From Bacillus sp. Marseille-P3661 (lineage in GTDB: Bacteria; Bacillota; Bacilli; Bacillales; Bacillaceae_J): 64,000 nucleotides of DNA. Under the pieces are notes generated by a model. That model saw nothing but the letters and a program-made list of their open reading frames with translations, was not told the origin of the DNA and did not search any database. This document shows positions 23,876 through 32,772 of this stretch, piece after piece. Both the position numbers and the translations under genes were made by a program. The stretch is taken from NCBI RefSeq assembly GCF_900240995.1, contig NZ_LT965953.1, positions 1,685,018 to 1,749,017 on the forward strand. The letters run 5' to 3'. Within the stretch, counting starts at the first letter, position 1. The number at the start of each line of letters is the position of its first letter.

Positions 23876-25507
23876 TTGGAGGTGGTCCATATCAGTCTAT
23901 CAATCATACTGTGCGCCGATGAGGAAATTTCATCAACCATTAATGAGTACGCTGCTATAAATAGTAAAGAATTTTCTATTTCTTACACCACTAGTTGCTA
24001 TGAGAATTGCATTGATAAAGCAATTGAATTAAAAGCTGATATAATTATTTTTCAACTCACCCATCCCATTTGCAAAGTTCAAAATCTTTTTGTTGATTTA
24101 ATGCACGCCAATATATCTCCAACCCTACTTGCATTTCATTTAAATCCTGAAAATGAAATCGCTTTCTCGGTTACTAGCATCCCAAATCAACATCTACTTA
24201 ACCGTTTAAAACATTTCTTTCAGCTGTCTTTAATTGAAAAATATAATTGTAAGTTTAATACCATTGGCGGAGCAAAAGATTCAAATCTGATTATGAATAC
24301 TAGGATTAAAACATTAGAAAAAGCAGAGTATCTTAAGGACATTTTGCGAGGAGCTACATATGATGAATTCCTATATTATAAGAAAAAAGCAAATCTTAAT
24401 CTAAAATGCTCAGGATATTATTTGTATATTTGTAATTTAATGGATATTGAATATTCAGATCATGATCTTAATAAAAACATTTATTATTTTGTAGGAGAAG
24501 AATTTGTAAAGGAATGTCAGAATGTTTTGGATTCGTATCATGGAGGAGAAGCGTTTTATATTAATCCGCTTTTAATAGGGATTATCATTAACGCTGATCG
24601 TTCAAAGAGCGAAGCCACTCGACAGCAAGTTCTTTCAGAAATTACGAATAAACTTAATAAAGTATTGGACATGAAAACAGCTTTAAAGTTTAGAAGTAAC
24701 TATATTAAAAATATTGAAGATATTAGAGATGGATATGAAGCGTTTTATCGACTACAAATTTATTATTTCTTTTGCCAAGATGCACCTTTAATTACTCAAG
24801 AGTACATCCACTCTGTAAAAAAGGAAATTGACTATAAGGTCATTGATGAAATTCTTAGAGAAATAAAAGAATTAATTCATCTTAATATCGCTGATCCTGC
24901 ACTAATTGAATTAACGAGAAAACTATTTTTAGAATATGTAAAACCAAGTCTAAGCTATAATTTATTTTATTACTGTCAAACCTCCCTTTTAAGTGCACTG
25001 ACAAGCAAATTTAATAGCTTATATAACAAAAATCTTGGCGATAGCTATTCCCCCCGAGAATTATTTTATATGTCGATCGAACAAATGTGTAATGATACTA
25101 TCGAAAATATACTATTACTCAAAGGTAAACTTTCTAATAGCTCGATGGTCAAAAACTCCTTTGTTCTCCAAGCAATTGAATTTATTCATAATCATTATGC
25201 GGATGATATAACGGTTAACTTAATTGCTGAACGTTTAAATATTAGCAACTCCTATTTAAGTCAAATGTTTACAAAGGAAATGGGGATTAGTCCGATCAAA
25301 TACCTTGTTGCCTATAGAATTCAAAAAGCAAAAGAGTTAATTTCATCTTCTGACGATTTGTTAGTAGCTGAGGTCGCTGCTAAGGTTGGCTTTTTTGAAG
25401 TTAAACATTTTTCTAAAACTTTTAAAAAGGTAACAGGCCTAACTCCTATGCAGTATAAAAAAATACATGGAAAAACAGAATTCGTCACAATAAAAGGAAC
25501 GATTTAG
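23876..25507 (+). CDS. AraC-family regulator with degenerate receiver-like N-terminus
   Basis: The protein of about 540 residues ends in a two-helix-turn-helix AraC domain (about residues 435-535: VNLIAERLNISNSYLSQMFT and VAAKVGFFEVKHFSKTFKKV, then the signature TGLTPMQYKK). Residues about 5-110 look like a CheY-type receiver (SIILCADEE start, KADIIIFQLTH), but the phospho-acceptor aspartate position is occupied by Gln or Leu and no partner kinase is near, so it is unlikely to be a phosphorylation switch. The middle region is unassigned. The start is uncertain: GGAGGTGG overlaps the possible TTG (23876) and GTG (23882) starts. It is divergent from the SDR operon and probably activates it and the aldehyde dehydrogenase gene. 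Confidence 0.85.
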   Translation: MEVVHISLSIILCADEEISSTINEYAAINSKEFSISYTTSCYENCIDKAIELKADIIIFQLTHPICKVQNLFVDLMHANISPTLLAFHLNPENEIAFSVTSIPNQHLLNRLKHFFQLSLIEKYNCKFNTIGGAKDSNLIMNTRIKTLEKAEYLKDILRGATYDEFLYYKKKANLNLKCSGYYLYICNLMDIEYSDHDLNKNIYYFVGEEFVKECQNVLDSYHGGEAFYINPLLIGIIINADRSKSEATRQQVLSEITNKLNKVLDMKTALKFRSNYIKNIEDIRDGYEAFYRLQIYYFFCQDAPLITQEYIHSVKKEIDYKVIDEILREIKELIHLNIADPALIELTRKLFLEYVKPSLSYNLFYYCQTSLLSALTSKFNSLYNKNLGDSYSPRELFYMSIEQMCNDTIENILLLKGKLSNSSMVKNSFVLQAIEFIHNHYADDITVNLIAERLNISNSYLSQMFTKEMGISPIKYLVAYRIQKAKELISSSDDLLVAEVAAKVGFFEVKHFSKTFKKVTGLTPMQYKKIHGKTEFVTIKGTI

Positions 25508-25521
25508 TAATCGTTCCTTTT
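25492..25521 (+). terminator. Terminator of the AraC gene
   Basis: AAAAGGAACGATT / AATCGTTCCTTTT with a 4-nt loop. The stop codon of the AraC gene lies in the loop. Confidence 0.85.
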
Positions 25522-25586
25522 ACTGTATATTAAAAATTAAAATTTGTACTAATTGGGCCAATTTAGCTCTTGCGCATTTCAATTAC

Positions 25587-27086
25587 TTAGAAAGGAAATT
25601 GGCGATATTTTGTTTGAACTGATACCCATTTGGTTACAGTAAATTCTTCTACTACCCATGGATTACCAAAACGGCCTAAGCCACTAGCTTTGTTTCCTCC
25701 AAATGGAATGAATGGCGCATCATTTACTGTTTGATCATTAATATGCGTCATACCTGCATCAACTTGTAATGCAATCTCTTCTCCGCGTTCTAAATTACTT
25801 GTAAAGATGGCTGAGCTTAAACCATGCTCTGTATCATTGGCAATTTCAATCGCTTGCTCATCTGTTTCTGCTTTGATAATAGTTGCAATTGGTGCAAACA
25901 ATTCACTTTGTGCAAGCTTGCTAGAATTATTAACATTCGTGAAGACATAAGGCGTCAATACATTTCCAATGCGTTGTCCCTCTAGTGCAACTGTTGCTCC
26001 CTCTGCTTTCGCTTCCTCAATAAAGTTTAGCGCTTTAACCATTTGTGTTTTGTTAACTAGTGGACCAATTACAGTTTTCGGATCGCTCGTATCTCCGTAA
26101 GGAAGTGCTTTTGCTCTTTCTACGAACTTCGCAACAAACTCATCATGTAAATCTTGATGAACAATGATACGATTAATGATCATACAAATTTGGCCTTGGT
26201 GGATGAACTTTCCAAAAATTGCTGCATCAACAGCGCGCTCAACATCCGCATCTGATAATACGATAAGTGGACTATTACCACCTAGCTCTAGAGCAACACG
26301 TTTTAAGTTACGTCCAGCAATTTCACCAATTTTACGTCCTACAGCTGTAGAACCAGTAAAACTGATTAATTTAGAGTTAGCATTCGTTAACATTTCATCG
26401 CCAATTTCTTCAATGTCTGTCATTATTACGTTAAGAACACCTTTTGGTAGCCCTGCATGTTCAAACGCTTTTGCAAGGATAATTCCGCCACTTAGACCAA
26501 CTTGAATATCTGGTTTATGAACCACACTATTACCTAAAGCAAGGGCGGGTGCAATCGTACGCATTGATAGATTCATAGGAAAATTAAATGGTGAAATAGA
26601 AGCAACAACACCTAACGGAATACGATGAATATGATTTAGCTTTCCTTCTACATGACCTGGTACTTCTTTAAATGTATGGATTTCATCTGCATATTTAATA
26701 GATTCTTCAAGGAATTCAAGCGTTAAATGCAACTCAACATTCGCTTTTAAAATGGTGCCACCTGTTTCACGACTTATTATACTAACAATTTCATCACGAT
26801 TTTCTTTTAAATAGTCAGCAGCTTTATGCAAAACATCACGACGTTCTTCTACTGTGCTCTTTCCCCATGCTTTTTGAGCTTCCTTTGCAACCTCAAAAGC
26901 TTGTGATAATTGCTCTTTCGTCGCTAAAGGGACTGTCATTATTAATGAGTCATCAAAAGGATTAGTAATATCATATGTTCGATTGCTCTCCCCTGCAGTC
27001 CATTCTCCATTAATAAAACTTTTGTTGATACTTTCAAAGTTTTGCCATTCATTCTTACTTTTGTTCATACTTTCTGTGTTTTGCAA
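25587..27086 (-). CDS. NAD(P)+-dependent aldehyde dehydrogenase (YfmT-like)
   Basis: The 499-residue enzyme has all aldehyde dehydrogenase landmarks: ISPFNFPMNL for substrate and cofactor binding, GSTAVGRKIG as nucleotide loop, ALELGGNSPLIVL with the general-base Glu, and HQGQICMIINRIIVH with the catalytic Cys. The last block is like B. subtilis YfmT (vanillin or benzaldehyde dehydrogenase group). In this setting it may oxidise an aldehyde made by the sugar pathway. I favour the TTG at 27086, 8 nt after GAAAGGG; a GTG at 27095 is possible. It has its own promoter with AraC-type boxes and a cre-like site right before the start. Confidence 0.88.
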   Translation of the reverse strand: MQNTESMNKSKNEWQNFESINKSFINGEWTAGESNRTYDITNPFDDSLIMTVPLATKEQLSQAFEVAKEAQKAWGKSTVEERRDVLHKAADYLKENRDEIVSIISRETGGTILKANVELHLTLEFLEESIKYADEIHTFKEVPGHVEGKLNHIHRIPLGVVASISPFNFPMNLSMRTIAPALALGNSVVHKPDIQVGLSGGIILAKAFEHAGLPKGVLNVIMTDIEEIGDEMLTNANSKLISFTGSTAVGRKIGEIAGRNLKRVALELGGNSPLIVLSDADVERAVDAAIFGKFIHQGQICMIINRIIVHQDLHDEFVAKFVERAKALPYGDTSDPKTVIGPLVNKTQMVKALNFIEEAKAEGATVALEGQRIGNVLTPYVFTNVNNSSKLAQSELFAPIATIIKAETDEQAIEIANDTEHGLSSAIFTSNLERGEEIALQVDAGMTHINDQTVNDAPFIPFGGNKASGLGRFGNPWVVEEFTVTKWVSVQTKYRQFPF

Positions 27087-27111
27087 TTCAACCACCCTTT
27101 CAAAATAATAT

Positions 27112-27125
27112 TGTATACGCTTACA
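27112..27125. promoter_or_regulatory. cre-like site before the aldehyde dehydrogenase gene
   Basis: TGTATACGCTTACA matches the cre consensus at 13 of 14 positions. It lies 26-39 bp upstream of the proposed start and downstream of the promoter, suiting roadblock-type repression by CcpA. Confidence 0.65.
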
Positions 27126-27194
27126 TACGTTATAGAACTAAACATACTTTTACGTAAGTATATGGATATTTCTATACGTTTTTTGTATATTTTG

Positions 27195-27255
27195 ATTATA
27201 CTGAAAATTAATTCAGGCTAGGTGTGTTTTTTTTAGGAATAGGTGTCTGTTTTTA
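27195..27255 (-). promoter_or_regulatory. Aldehyde dehydrogenase promoter with paired AraC-type boxes
   Basis: On the minus strand a perfect -10 TATAAT lies at 27200-27195. In plus-strand reading, direct repeats GGTGTGTTTTTTTTAGG (27221) and AGGTGTCTGTTTTT (27241) have GTGT cores 21 bp apart. The proximal box starts 21 bp from the -10. The block GGTGTG..TTTTTTAGGAATA.GTGTC is nearly identical to the one at 23770-23797. Both promoters lack a good -35, which the box replaces. Confidence 0.72.
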
Positions 27256-27257
27256 TA

Positions 27258-28229
<972 letters not shown>

Positions 28230-28258
28230 TCACAACATAAAAAGATTTAAATATTGTG

Positions 28259-28321
28259 ATTATATTTTAAATGATTAACTTGAACAATGAGCTAACTTGC
28301 TAAATAGGTGTGTTTTTTTTA
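28259..28321 (-). promoter_or_regulatory. pfkA promoter with a single AraC-type box
   Basis: On the minus strand TTGTTC (-35, 28287-28282) and TATAAT (-10, 28264-28259) are 17 bp apart, a good sigma-A promoter. Upstream, in plus-strand reading, AGGTGTGTTTTTTTTA (28306-28321) is the same half-site as in the two paired-box promoters. Its distance from the -10 (43 bp) is close to that of the distal box in those promoters (42 bp). No second box is visible. Confidence 0.6.
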
Positions 28322-28540
28322 TAAAACTCTAGATCATTTAACGGCATCCTTTTCTCTTCACCTCTTTAAAAGTCATTTAATTTTCATTGATATCTAAATC
28401 ATTATTGGACACAATAAGGTGAAAGATTATAGTAGGACTTATGTAACGGATATTTTTATGGTTTCTCATTAAATTCTAATCTTTTTTTCATGTTCTTTTT
28501 AAGTTTTTTTCTTATGATGATTAAAAAGAAGGAGAAACCT

Positions 28541-29221
28541 ATGAAGTTTTTTGAACATTATTTTGTGCAATCATTCTCACACTTGCTTAATTTTTTTGCT
28601 GCCTTTTTCCACGATAATTACGGAATGAGTATTATAGTTCTAACGATCCTGATACGTTGTGTATTGTTGCCTATTACAATTAATCAACAAAAAACACAAC
28701 TTCAAATGAAAAAGATGCAGCCACAATTACAGGAAATTAAAACAAAACATTCTTCCAAAGATCCACAAGAGCAATTGCTACTTCAACAAGAGCTTATGCA
28801 ACTATATAAACAAAATAATTTTAACCCTTTAAACTCAGGCTGCTTACCATTATTGGTTCAAATGCCTATCCTAATGGGCTTTTTTTATGCAATTAGAGGA
28901 ACTGAAGAAATAGCAACACATAGCTTTTTGTGGTTTCAATTAGGCACACCCGATCCACTTTTTATTCTGCCATTCTTAGCAGCATTTACAACATTCATTC
29001 AAACTAAAGCATTGAGACGTGGAGAAGATTCAAATCCTACAAATATTAAAACCTTGATGTATGTGATGCCAATTATGATTCTATTCTTTGCATTAAAAGC
29101 ACCTGCTGCACTAGTGTTATATTGGATAACCGGAAATCTATTTTACTTCCTTCAATTATATATATTTTCTATAGGTCCTTTTCGAAAAGCATTATCACTT
29201 AAAAATGAGGAGAACGCATGA
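28541..29221 (+). CDS. yidC: YidC/Oxa1-family membrane protein insertase
   Basis: The 226-residue protein has the Oxa1 core of five helices: [20 protein letters not shown] with the conserved hydrophilic-groove Arg, a charged coiled-coil hairpin ([16 protein letters not shown]), [20 protein letters not shown], and [19 protein letters not shown]. Unlike SpoIIIJ or YqjG of B. subtilis there is no lipoprotein signal with a lipobox cysteine, and the protein is shorter. I choose the ATG at 28541 after AAGGAG; an in-frame start at 28490 is upstream of that site. Its stop overlaps the response-regulator start (ATGA), an unusual coupling. No mifM-like leader was recognised upstream. Confidence 0.88.
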   Translation: MKFFEHYFVQSFSHLLNFFAAFFHDNYGMSIIVLTILIRCVLLPITINQQKTQLQMKKMQPQLQEIKTKHSSKDPQEQLLLQQELMQLYKQNNFNPLNSGCLPLLVQMPILMGFFYAIRGTEEIATHSFLWFQLGTPDPLFILPFLAAFTTFIQTKALRRGEDSNPTNIKTLMYVMPIMILFFALKAPAALVLYWITGNLFYFLQLYIFSIGPFRKALSLKNEENA

Positions 29222-29889
29222 ACATACTAATCATAGAAGATGAAAAAAATATGGCTCGGTTTATTGAGCTAGAATTAAATTACGAAGGCTATACAAGCCA
29301 AACTGCTTATGATGGTAGAGTTGGCCTAGATCTGGCTTTAAATGAAGACTTTGATGTCATTTTATTAGACCTCATGTTGCCTTCACTAAATGGAATGGAA
29401 GTTTGTAGAAGAATACGCGCCTCAAAGACAACACCCATAATTATGCTTACTGCGCGTGATAGTGTATTAGATCGTGTTTCGGGTCTTGATGCTGGAGCTG
29501 ACGATTACATTTCTAAACCTTTTGCAATTGAGGAATTATTAGCTAGAATTCGTGCTGTTATAAGACGGAAACAACAAGATTCGCATCAACACAAAGTCCT
29601 ATCTTTTAAAGATATCGAAATTGATATAGATGCACGTATTGTTAAACGCGGAAAGCAAATCATCGAATTGACAAAACGTGAGTATGATTTACTGCTTGTT
29701 TTCATGCAAAATATTAACCGAGTTCTAACAAGAGAAATCTTGTTAGAAACAGTTTGGGGCTATGATGCTGCGGCTGAAACAAATGTTGTCGATGTTTATA
29801 TTCGCTATTTACGAAGTAAAATCGACTATAAAGATGAAGAAAGTATCATCCAAACGGTTAGAGGCACTGGCTATGTGATGCGGTCATGA
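29218..29889 (+). CDS. OmpR-family response regulator (coupled to yidC)
   Basis: The 223-residue protein has a receiver domain with Glu7-Asp8, phospho-acceptor Asp51 ([13 protein letters not shown]), Thr78 region (PIIMLTARD) and Lys100 ([16 protein letters not shown]), followed by an OmpR winged helix ([20 protein letters not shown], then [15 protein letters not shown]). Start and stop overlap yidC upstream and the kinase gene downstream by ATGA, giving a three-gene translationally coupled operon. It resembles ArlR/YkoG-type regulators. Confidence 0.9.
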   Translation: MNILIIEDEKNMARFIELELNYEGYTSQTAYDGRVGLDLALNEDFDVILLDLMLPSLNGMEVCRRIRASKTTPIIMLTARDSVLDRVSGLDAGADDYISKPFAIEELLARIRAVIRRKQQDSHQHKVLSFKDIEIDIDARIVKRGKQIIELTKREYDLLLVFMQNINRVLTREILLETVWGYDAAAETNVVDVYIRYLRSKIDYKDEESIIQTVRGTGYVMRS

Positions 29890-31271
29890 AAACATACCTT
29901 TCTCGCTTTCCAATTAAGTGGAAAATCACGATTTGGACGTCAGTAGTATTATTTTTACTATTTTCATTTTTTGCAATCTTTCAGTACTTTTTCTTGAAAA
30001 ATTGGATGTTAAATCATGAAAAGACATTAATTATTGAAAAAATGCGTGAGGTACAAGCTTACGTATTAGCTCATGACGAATTAAGTAAAGAAACCATTAT
30101 CCAAAGTAAACAGCTATTAGAAAATGTTAATGAAAAAAATGAACTTATAAAAATTGTAGACCAAAACGATAACACCATTCTCACTATTACAGATGATCCA
30201 TTTTTAGAACGATTGTCATATATACCTAAATTGAATGAAGTAACATTTATAAAAAACAAGACCGATCATTATATTATCTATACCGAAGATATTAACCACC
30301 ATGATTTTCACGGGTCTGTTGAAATTATTAGGAATTTAGAAAGCTATACTCGTTTATTCCATCATCTATCGATCATGATGGTGCTTGCAGTTCTTGGTGC
30401 CATCTTGCTAAGTAGTATCGGTGGAATAATCATAGCCAATCAAATTTTGAAGCCCATTAAAGTTTTAAGTGCAATCATGCAAAAAATTAAAGCTAAAGGA
30501 TTAAAACAACGAGTTCCAGAATTTCATACAAAAGATGAAATAACTGAATTAACTAGAATTTTTAATCAGATGATGGATGATTTAGAAAACTCTTTTAATA
30601 AACAGAAACAATTTGTTGAAGATGCTTCACATGAACTGCGTACTCCCATTTCAATTTTAGAAGGTCACTTGTCAATGCTTCAAAGATGGGGAAAGAAAGA
30701 TGCCCAAATTTTAGATGAATCGTTAAAATCATCCCTCTATGAAGTAAAACGTCTAAAAGACTTAGTTTTAAATTTATTGGATTTGACAAGAGTTGAATCC
30801 ACTCAAATAAAAAAAGAAACCTTTAACCCAAACTTTATTATTGACCATGTTATTCATAGCTTTATAACGCTTTATCCTGATTTTAAATTTATTATGGATT
30901 ATAAAAAAACAAATGTAGAGTTTCACGGAGTACAACAACATTTTGAACAATTATTGATCATCATCTTGGACAACGCTATAAAGTACTCGCAAAGTAATAA
31001 AAGGATACTCGTAGATTCTGAAGTTAAAAATCAAAAATTATTTCTATATGTGCGTGATCATGGTGAGGGTATTCCAAAGGAAGAGTTGCCATTTGTTTTT
31101 GACCGGTTTTATCGAGTGGATAAAGCGAGAAGTCGTGCCAAAGGTGGGAATGGTCTAGGTCTATCAATAGCTAAAAAAATCGTTGAAAACTTTGACGGAA
31201 CAATCACGATTGAGAGTGAGTTAAACAAAGGAACAACAGTCATTCTTGGTTTTCCAATTCATATGAAATAA
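29886..31271 (+). CDS. Sensor histidine kinase (coupled to yidC operon)
   Basis: The 461-residue kinase has two membrane helices (about 15-38 and 161-187) around an extracytoplasmic sensor of about 120 residues, a HAMP linker ([19 protein letters not shown]), the H-box [13 protein letters not shown] with His249, and N (LDNAIKYSQ), G1 ([10 protein letters not shown]), F ([12 protein letters not shown]) and G2 ([14 protein letters not shown]) boxes. It is an ArlS/YkoH-like kinase for the adjacent regulator. Coupling to an insertase suggests it may sense membrane-protein or envelope stress; that is inference from context. Confidence 0.9.
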   Translation: MKTYLSRFPIKWKITIWTSVVLFLLFSFFAIFQYFFLKNWMLNHEKTLIIEKMREVQAYVLAHDELSKETIIQSKQLLENVNEKNELIKIVDQNDNTILTITDDPFLERLSYIPKLNEVTFIKNKTDHYIIYTEDINHHDFHGSVEIIRNLESYTRLFHHLSIMMVLAVLGAILLSSIGGIIIANQILKPIKVLSAIMQKIKAKGLKQRVPEFHTKDEITELTRIFNQMMDDLENSFNKQKQFVEDASHELRTPISILEGHLSMLQRWGKKDAQILDESLKSSLYEVKRLKDLVLNLLDLTRVESTQIKKETFNPNFIIDHVIHSFITLYPDFKFIMDYKKTNVEFHGVQQHFEQLLIIILDNAIKYSQSNKRILVDSEVKNQKLFLYVRDHGEGIPKEELPFVFDRFYRVDKARSRAKGGNGLGLSIAKKIVENFDGTITIESELNKGTTVILGFPIHMK

Positions 31272-31298
31272 GTAACAAAGATTGAAAGGAAGTTTATA

Positions 31299-31534
31299 TT
31301 GAACAAAGAAATTATTAAATTTATTAGAAATAAATACAACATGACCCAACGAGAATTTGCAAAAACAGTGCAATGCAGCTTTGCACTAATTGCTTTAATT
31401 GAGGTGGGAAAACGAAGAGTAAAGATAATTTAGAAACGAAAATTAAAGATGCGTTTAATCTCAATGATGAACAGCTAACTTCGATAGCCATAATGGTAGA
31501 TCAATTACGCCAAGGGATGCCCCCATTAAATTAA
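31299..31534 (+). pseudogene. Small HTH (XRE-type) regulator with a frameshift
   Basis: A TTG after GAAAGGA opens a frame encoding an HTH_3-like start (RNKYNMTQREFAKTVQCSFA, then LIALIEVGKRRVKII) that stops after about 43 codons. In the next frame the sequence continues with KDNLETKIKDAFNLNDEQLT and ends MPPLN with a TAA at 31532. Together they would give a DNA-binding protein of about 78 residues. A change of one or two bases near 31420-31430 breaks the frame. It follows the kinase by 27 bp and ends at a hairpin. A sequencing error cannot be excluded. Confidence 0.7.
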
Positions 31535-31543
31535 GTACAGAAT

Positions 31544-31573
31544 AGAGGTATGACTATTCATACCTCTGATATT
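31544..31573 (+). terminator. Terminator of the yidC-two-component operon
   Basis: AGAGGTATGA / TCATACCTCT with a 4-nt loop is followed by GATATTTTC. Confidence 0.75.
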
Positions 31574-31822
31574 TTCTGAAAATAACAGATTCACTTTCCA
31601 ATGACTTCCCCCTTACCATTAATTCCAAAATTAAATTTTCAATATTAATTTCTAATCTAATTCTAATCTTCTTTTAAATAGTTTTTCATATTAATAATGT
31701 TTAATAAATATATAAGATTTTTATCTTAACTCATTTTAATGCTTGTCTATAATTATTATTTCTGAATACAGTTCCGAACTTATAATTGTAGGCCTTATAA
31801 TGCCAAGGAGGGAATGGAATTG

Positions 31823-31942
31823 ATGCTTTTTCGTTTTATTGCCATAGGCTTTTTCTCATTAACTGCATTATCACTATTCAGTTTTCAATCAATAGAAATC
31901 TTCCAATCTTTAATGGACAGTTATTTTAGTCATAAATCTTAA
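31823..31942 (+). CDS. Predicted small membrane peptide (39 residues)
   Basis: An open frame preceded by CAAGGAGGG encodes one hydrophobic helix (FIAIGFFSLTALSLFSF, about residues 5-21) and a short polar tail ending SYFSHKS. The ATG at 31823 lies 11 nt after the ribosome binding site; a TTG one codon earlier or an ATG at 31814 are alternatives. It lies in a 632-bp gap between the HTH remnant and copC with a perfect palindrome 58 bp downstream, so it may be a separate short transcript. No family was recognised. The strong ribosome binding site and clean single helix are the evidence. Confidence 0.5.
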   Translation: MLFRFIAIGFFSLTALSLFSFQSIEIFQSLMDSYFSHKS

Positions 31943-32000
31943 CTTATTATCTATGTAAGTCACCGGATTTACATCTAAATATCCTTAGATCATTACTCTA

Positions 32001-32040
32001 GGCACGTATTCAGAGTTTTATAAAACTCTGAATACGTGCC
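32001..32040. terminator. Perfect 40-bp palindrome
   Basis: GGCACGTATTCAGAGTTTTA (32001-32020) is followed without any loop base by its exact reverse complement (32021-32040). In RNA it would fold with a small loop of the central TTTATAAA and act as a terminator after the small peptide gene. TACTATTTT follows. Confidence 0.65.
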
Positions 32041-32166
32041 TACTATTTTCTATTTCGTTCCTCTTCCTAATTTCGACCGATAAAATGATTTGCTCTAAAT
32101 TTTTGTATATTACTTTTCCCTTTGATACAATAAGTTCAATTATTACTACTATTTGGAGGATCTACT

Positions 32167-32769
32167 ATGAATAAAGTATTATTATTTACCTGTGTGTTTT
32201 TCCTTGCATTTGTACATAATTCTTTTGCACACACTGGATTAGAAAGCTCTTCACCTCAAAATGGTGAAGTCATTAAAGAGAAATTGAATCAGATTGCTTT
32301 AACTTTTGAAACAAAGATTGAACAAGGCAGTACATTTGAACTTATTAATTCAGTTGGAAATACTTTTGATGTAGAAGAGATCGTGATCAATGAGAATACA
32401 ATGGTAGGACAACTAGCCAACCCGTTAGAGAATGGACAATACCATGTAAATTGGGACATTATTGGTGCTGACGGTCACCCGATTGAAGGAGAATTTTCTT
32501 TTGCTGTTCAGTTACCTATTACTGAAACAAATGCAGATGAGCAGGTTAATCCTGAAGAAGAAACACAGACCCCTGCAAATGATGAAGAAACTCAAAAAGA
32601 TATAGTAAAAGACCCTGAGAAGGAAACTCAAGAAGATACAGTAAATGAGGAAACAGAGTCAGAAACGGAGAGTACTGAAAAGCCATCAAATATCATTCCA
32701 ATTTTAATCGGTTTATTAATTATTCTTGTTGTAGGCAGCTTTATCATTATTTTAAAAAGGAAGAAATAG
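32167..32769 (+). CDS. copC: CopC-domain copper-binding protein with C-terminal membrane anchor
   Basis: The 200-residue protein has a signal peptide cleaved before His22 (FVHNSFA-H), leaving His as the new N-terminus, the first ligand of the CopC copper brace. The other ligands appear as Asp102 and His104 in GADGHPIEGEFSF. After the beta-barrel domain (about 22-115) comes an acidic Glu/Thr-rich linker (about 118-172) and a membrane helix (IIPILIGLLIILVVGSFIII) with a KRKK stop. In B. subtilis the CopC and CopD parts are fused in YcnJ; here they are separate, adjacent genes (3-bp gap). It probably hands copper to CopD for uptake. Confidence 0.88.
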   Translation: MNKVLLFTCVFFLAFVHNSFAHTGLESSSPQNGEVIKEKLNQIALTFETKIEQGSTFELINSVGNTFDVEEIVINENTMVGQLANPLENGQYHVNWDIIGADGHPIEGEFSFAVQLPITETNADEQVNPEEETQTPANDEETQKDIVKDPEKETQEDTVNEETESETESTEKPSNIIPILIGLLIILVVGSFIIILKRKK

Positions 32770-32772
32770 CAG

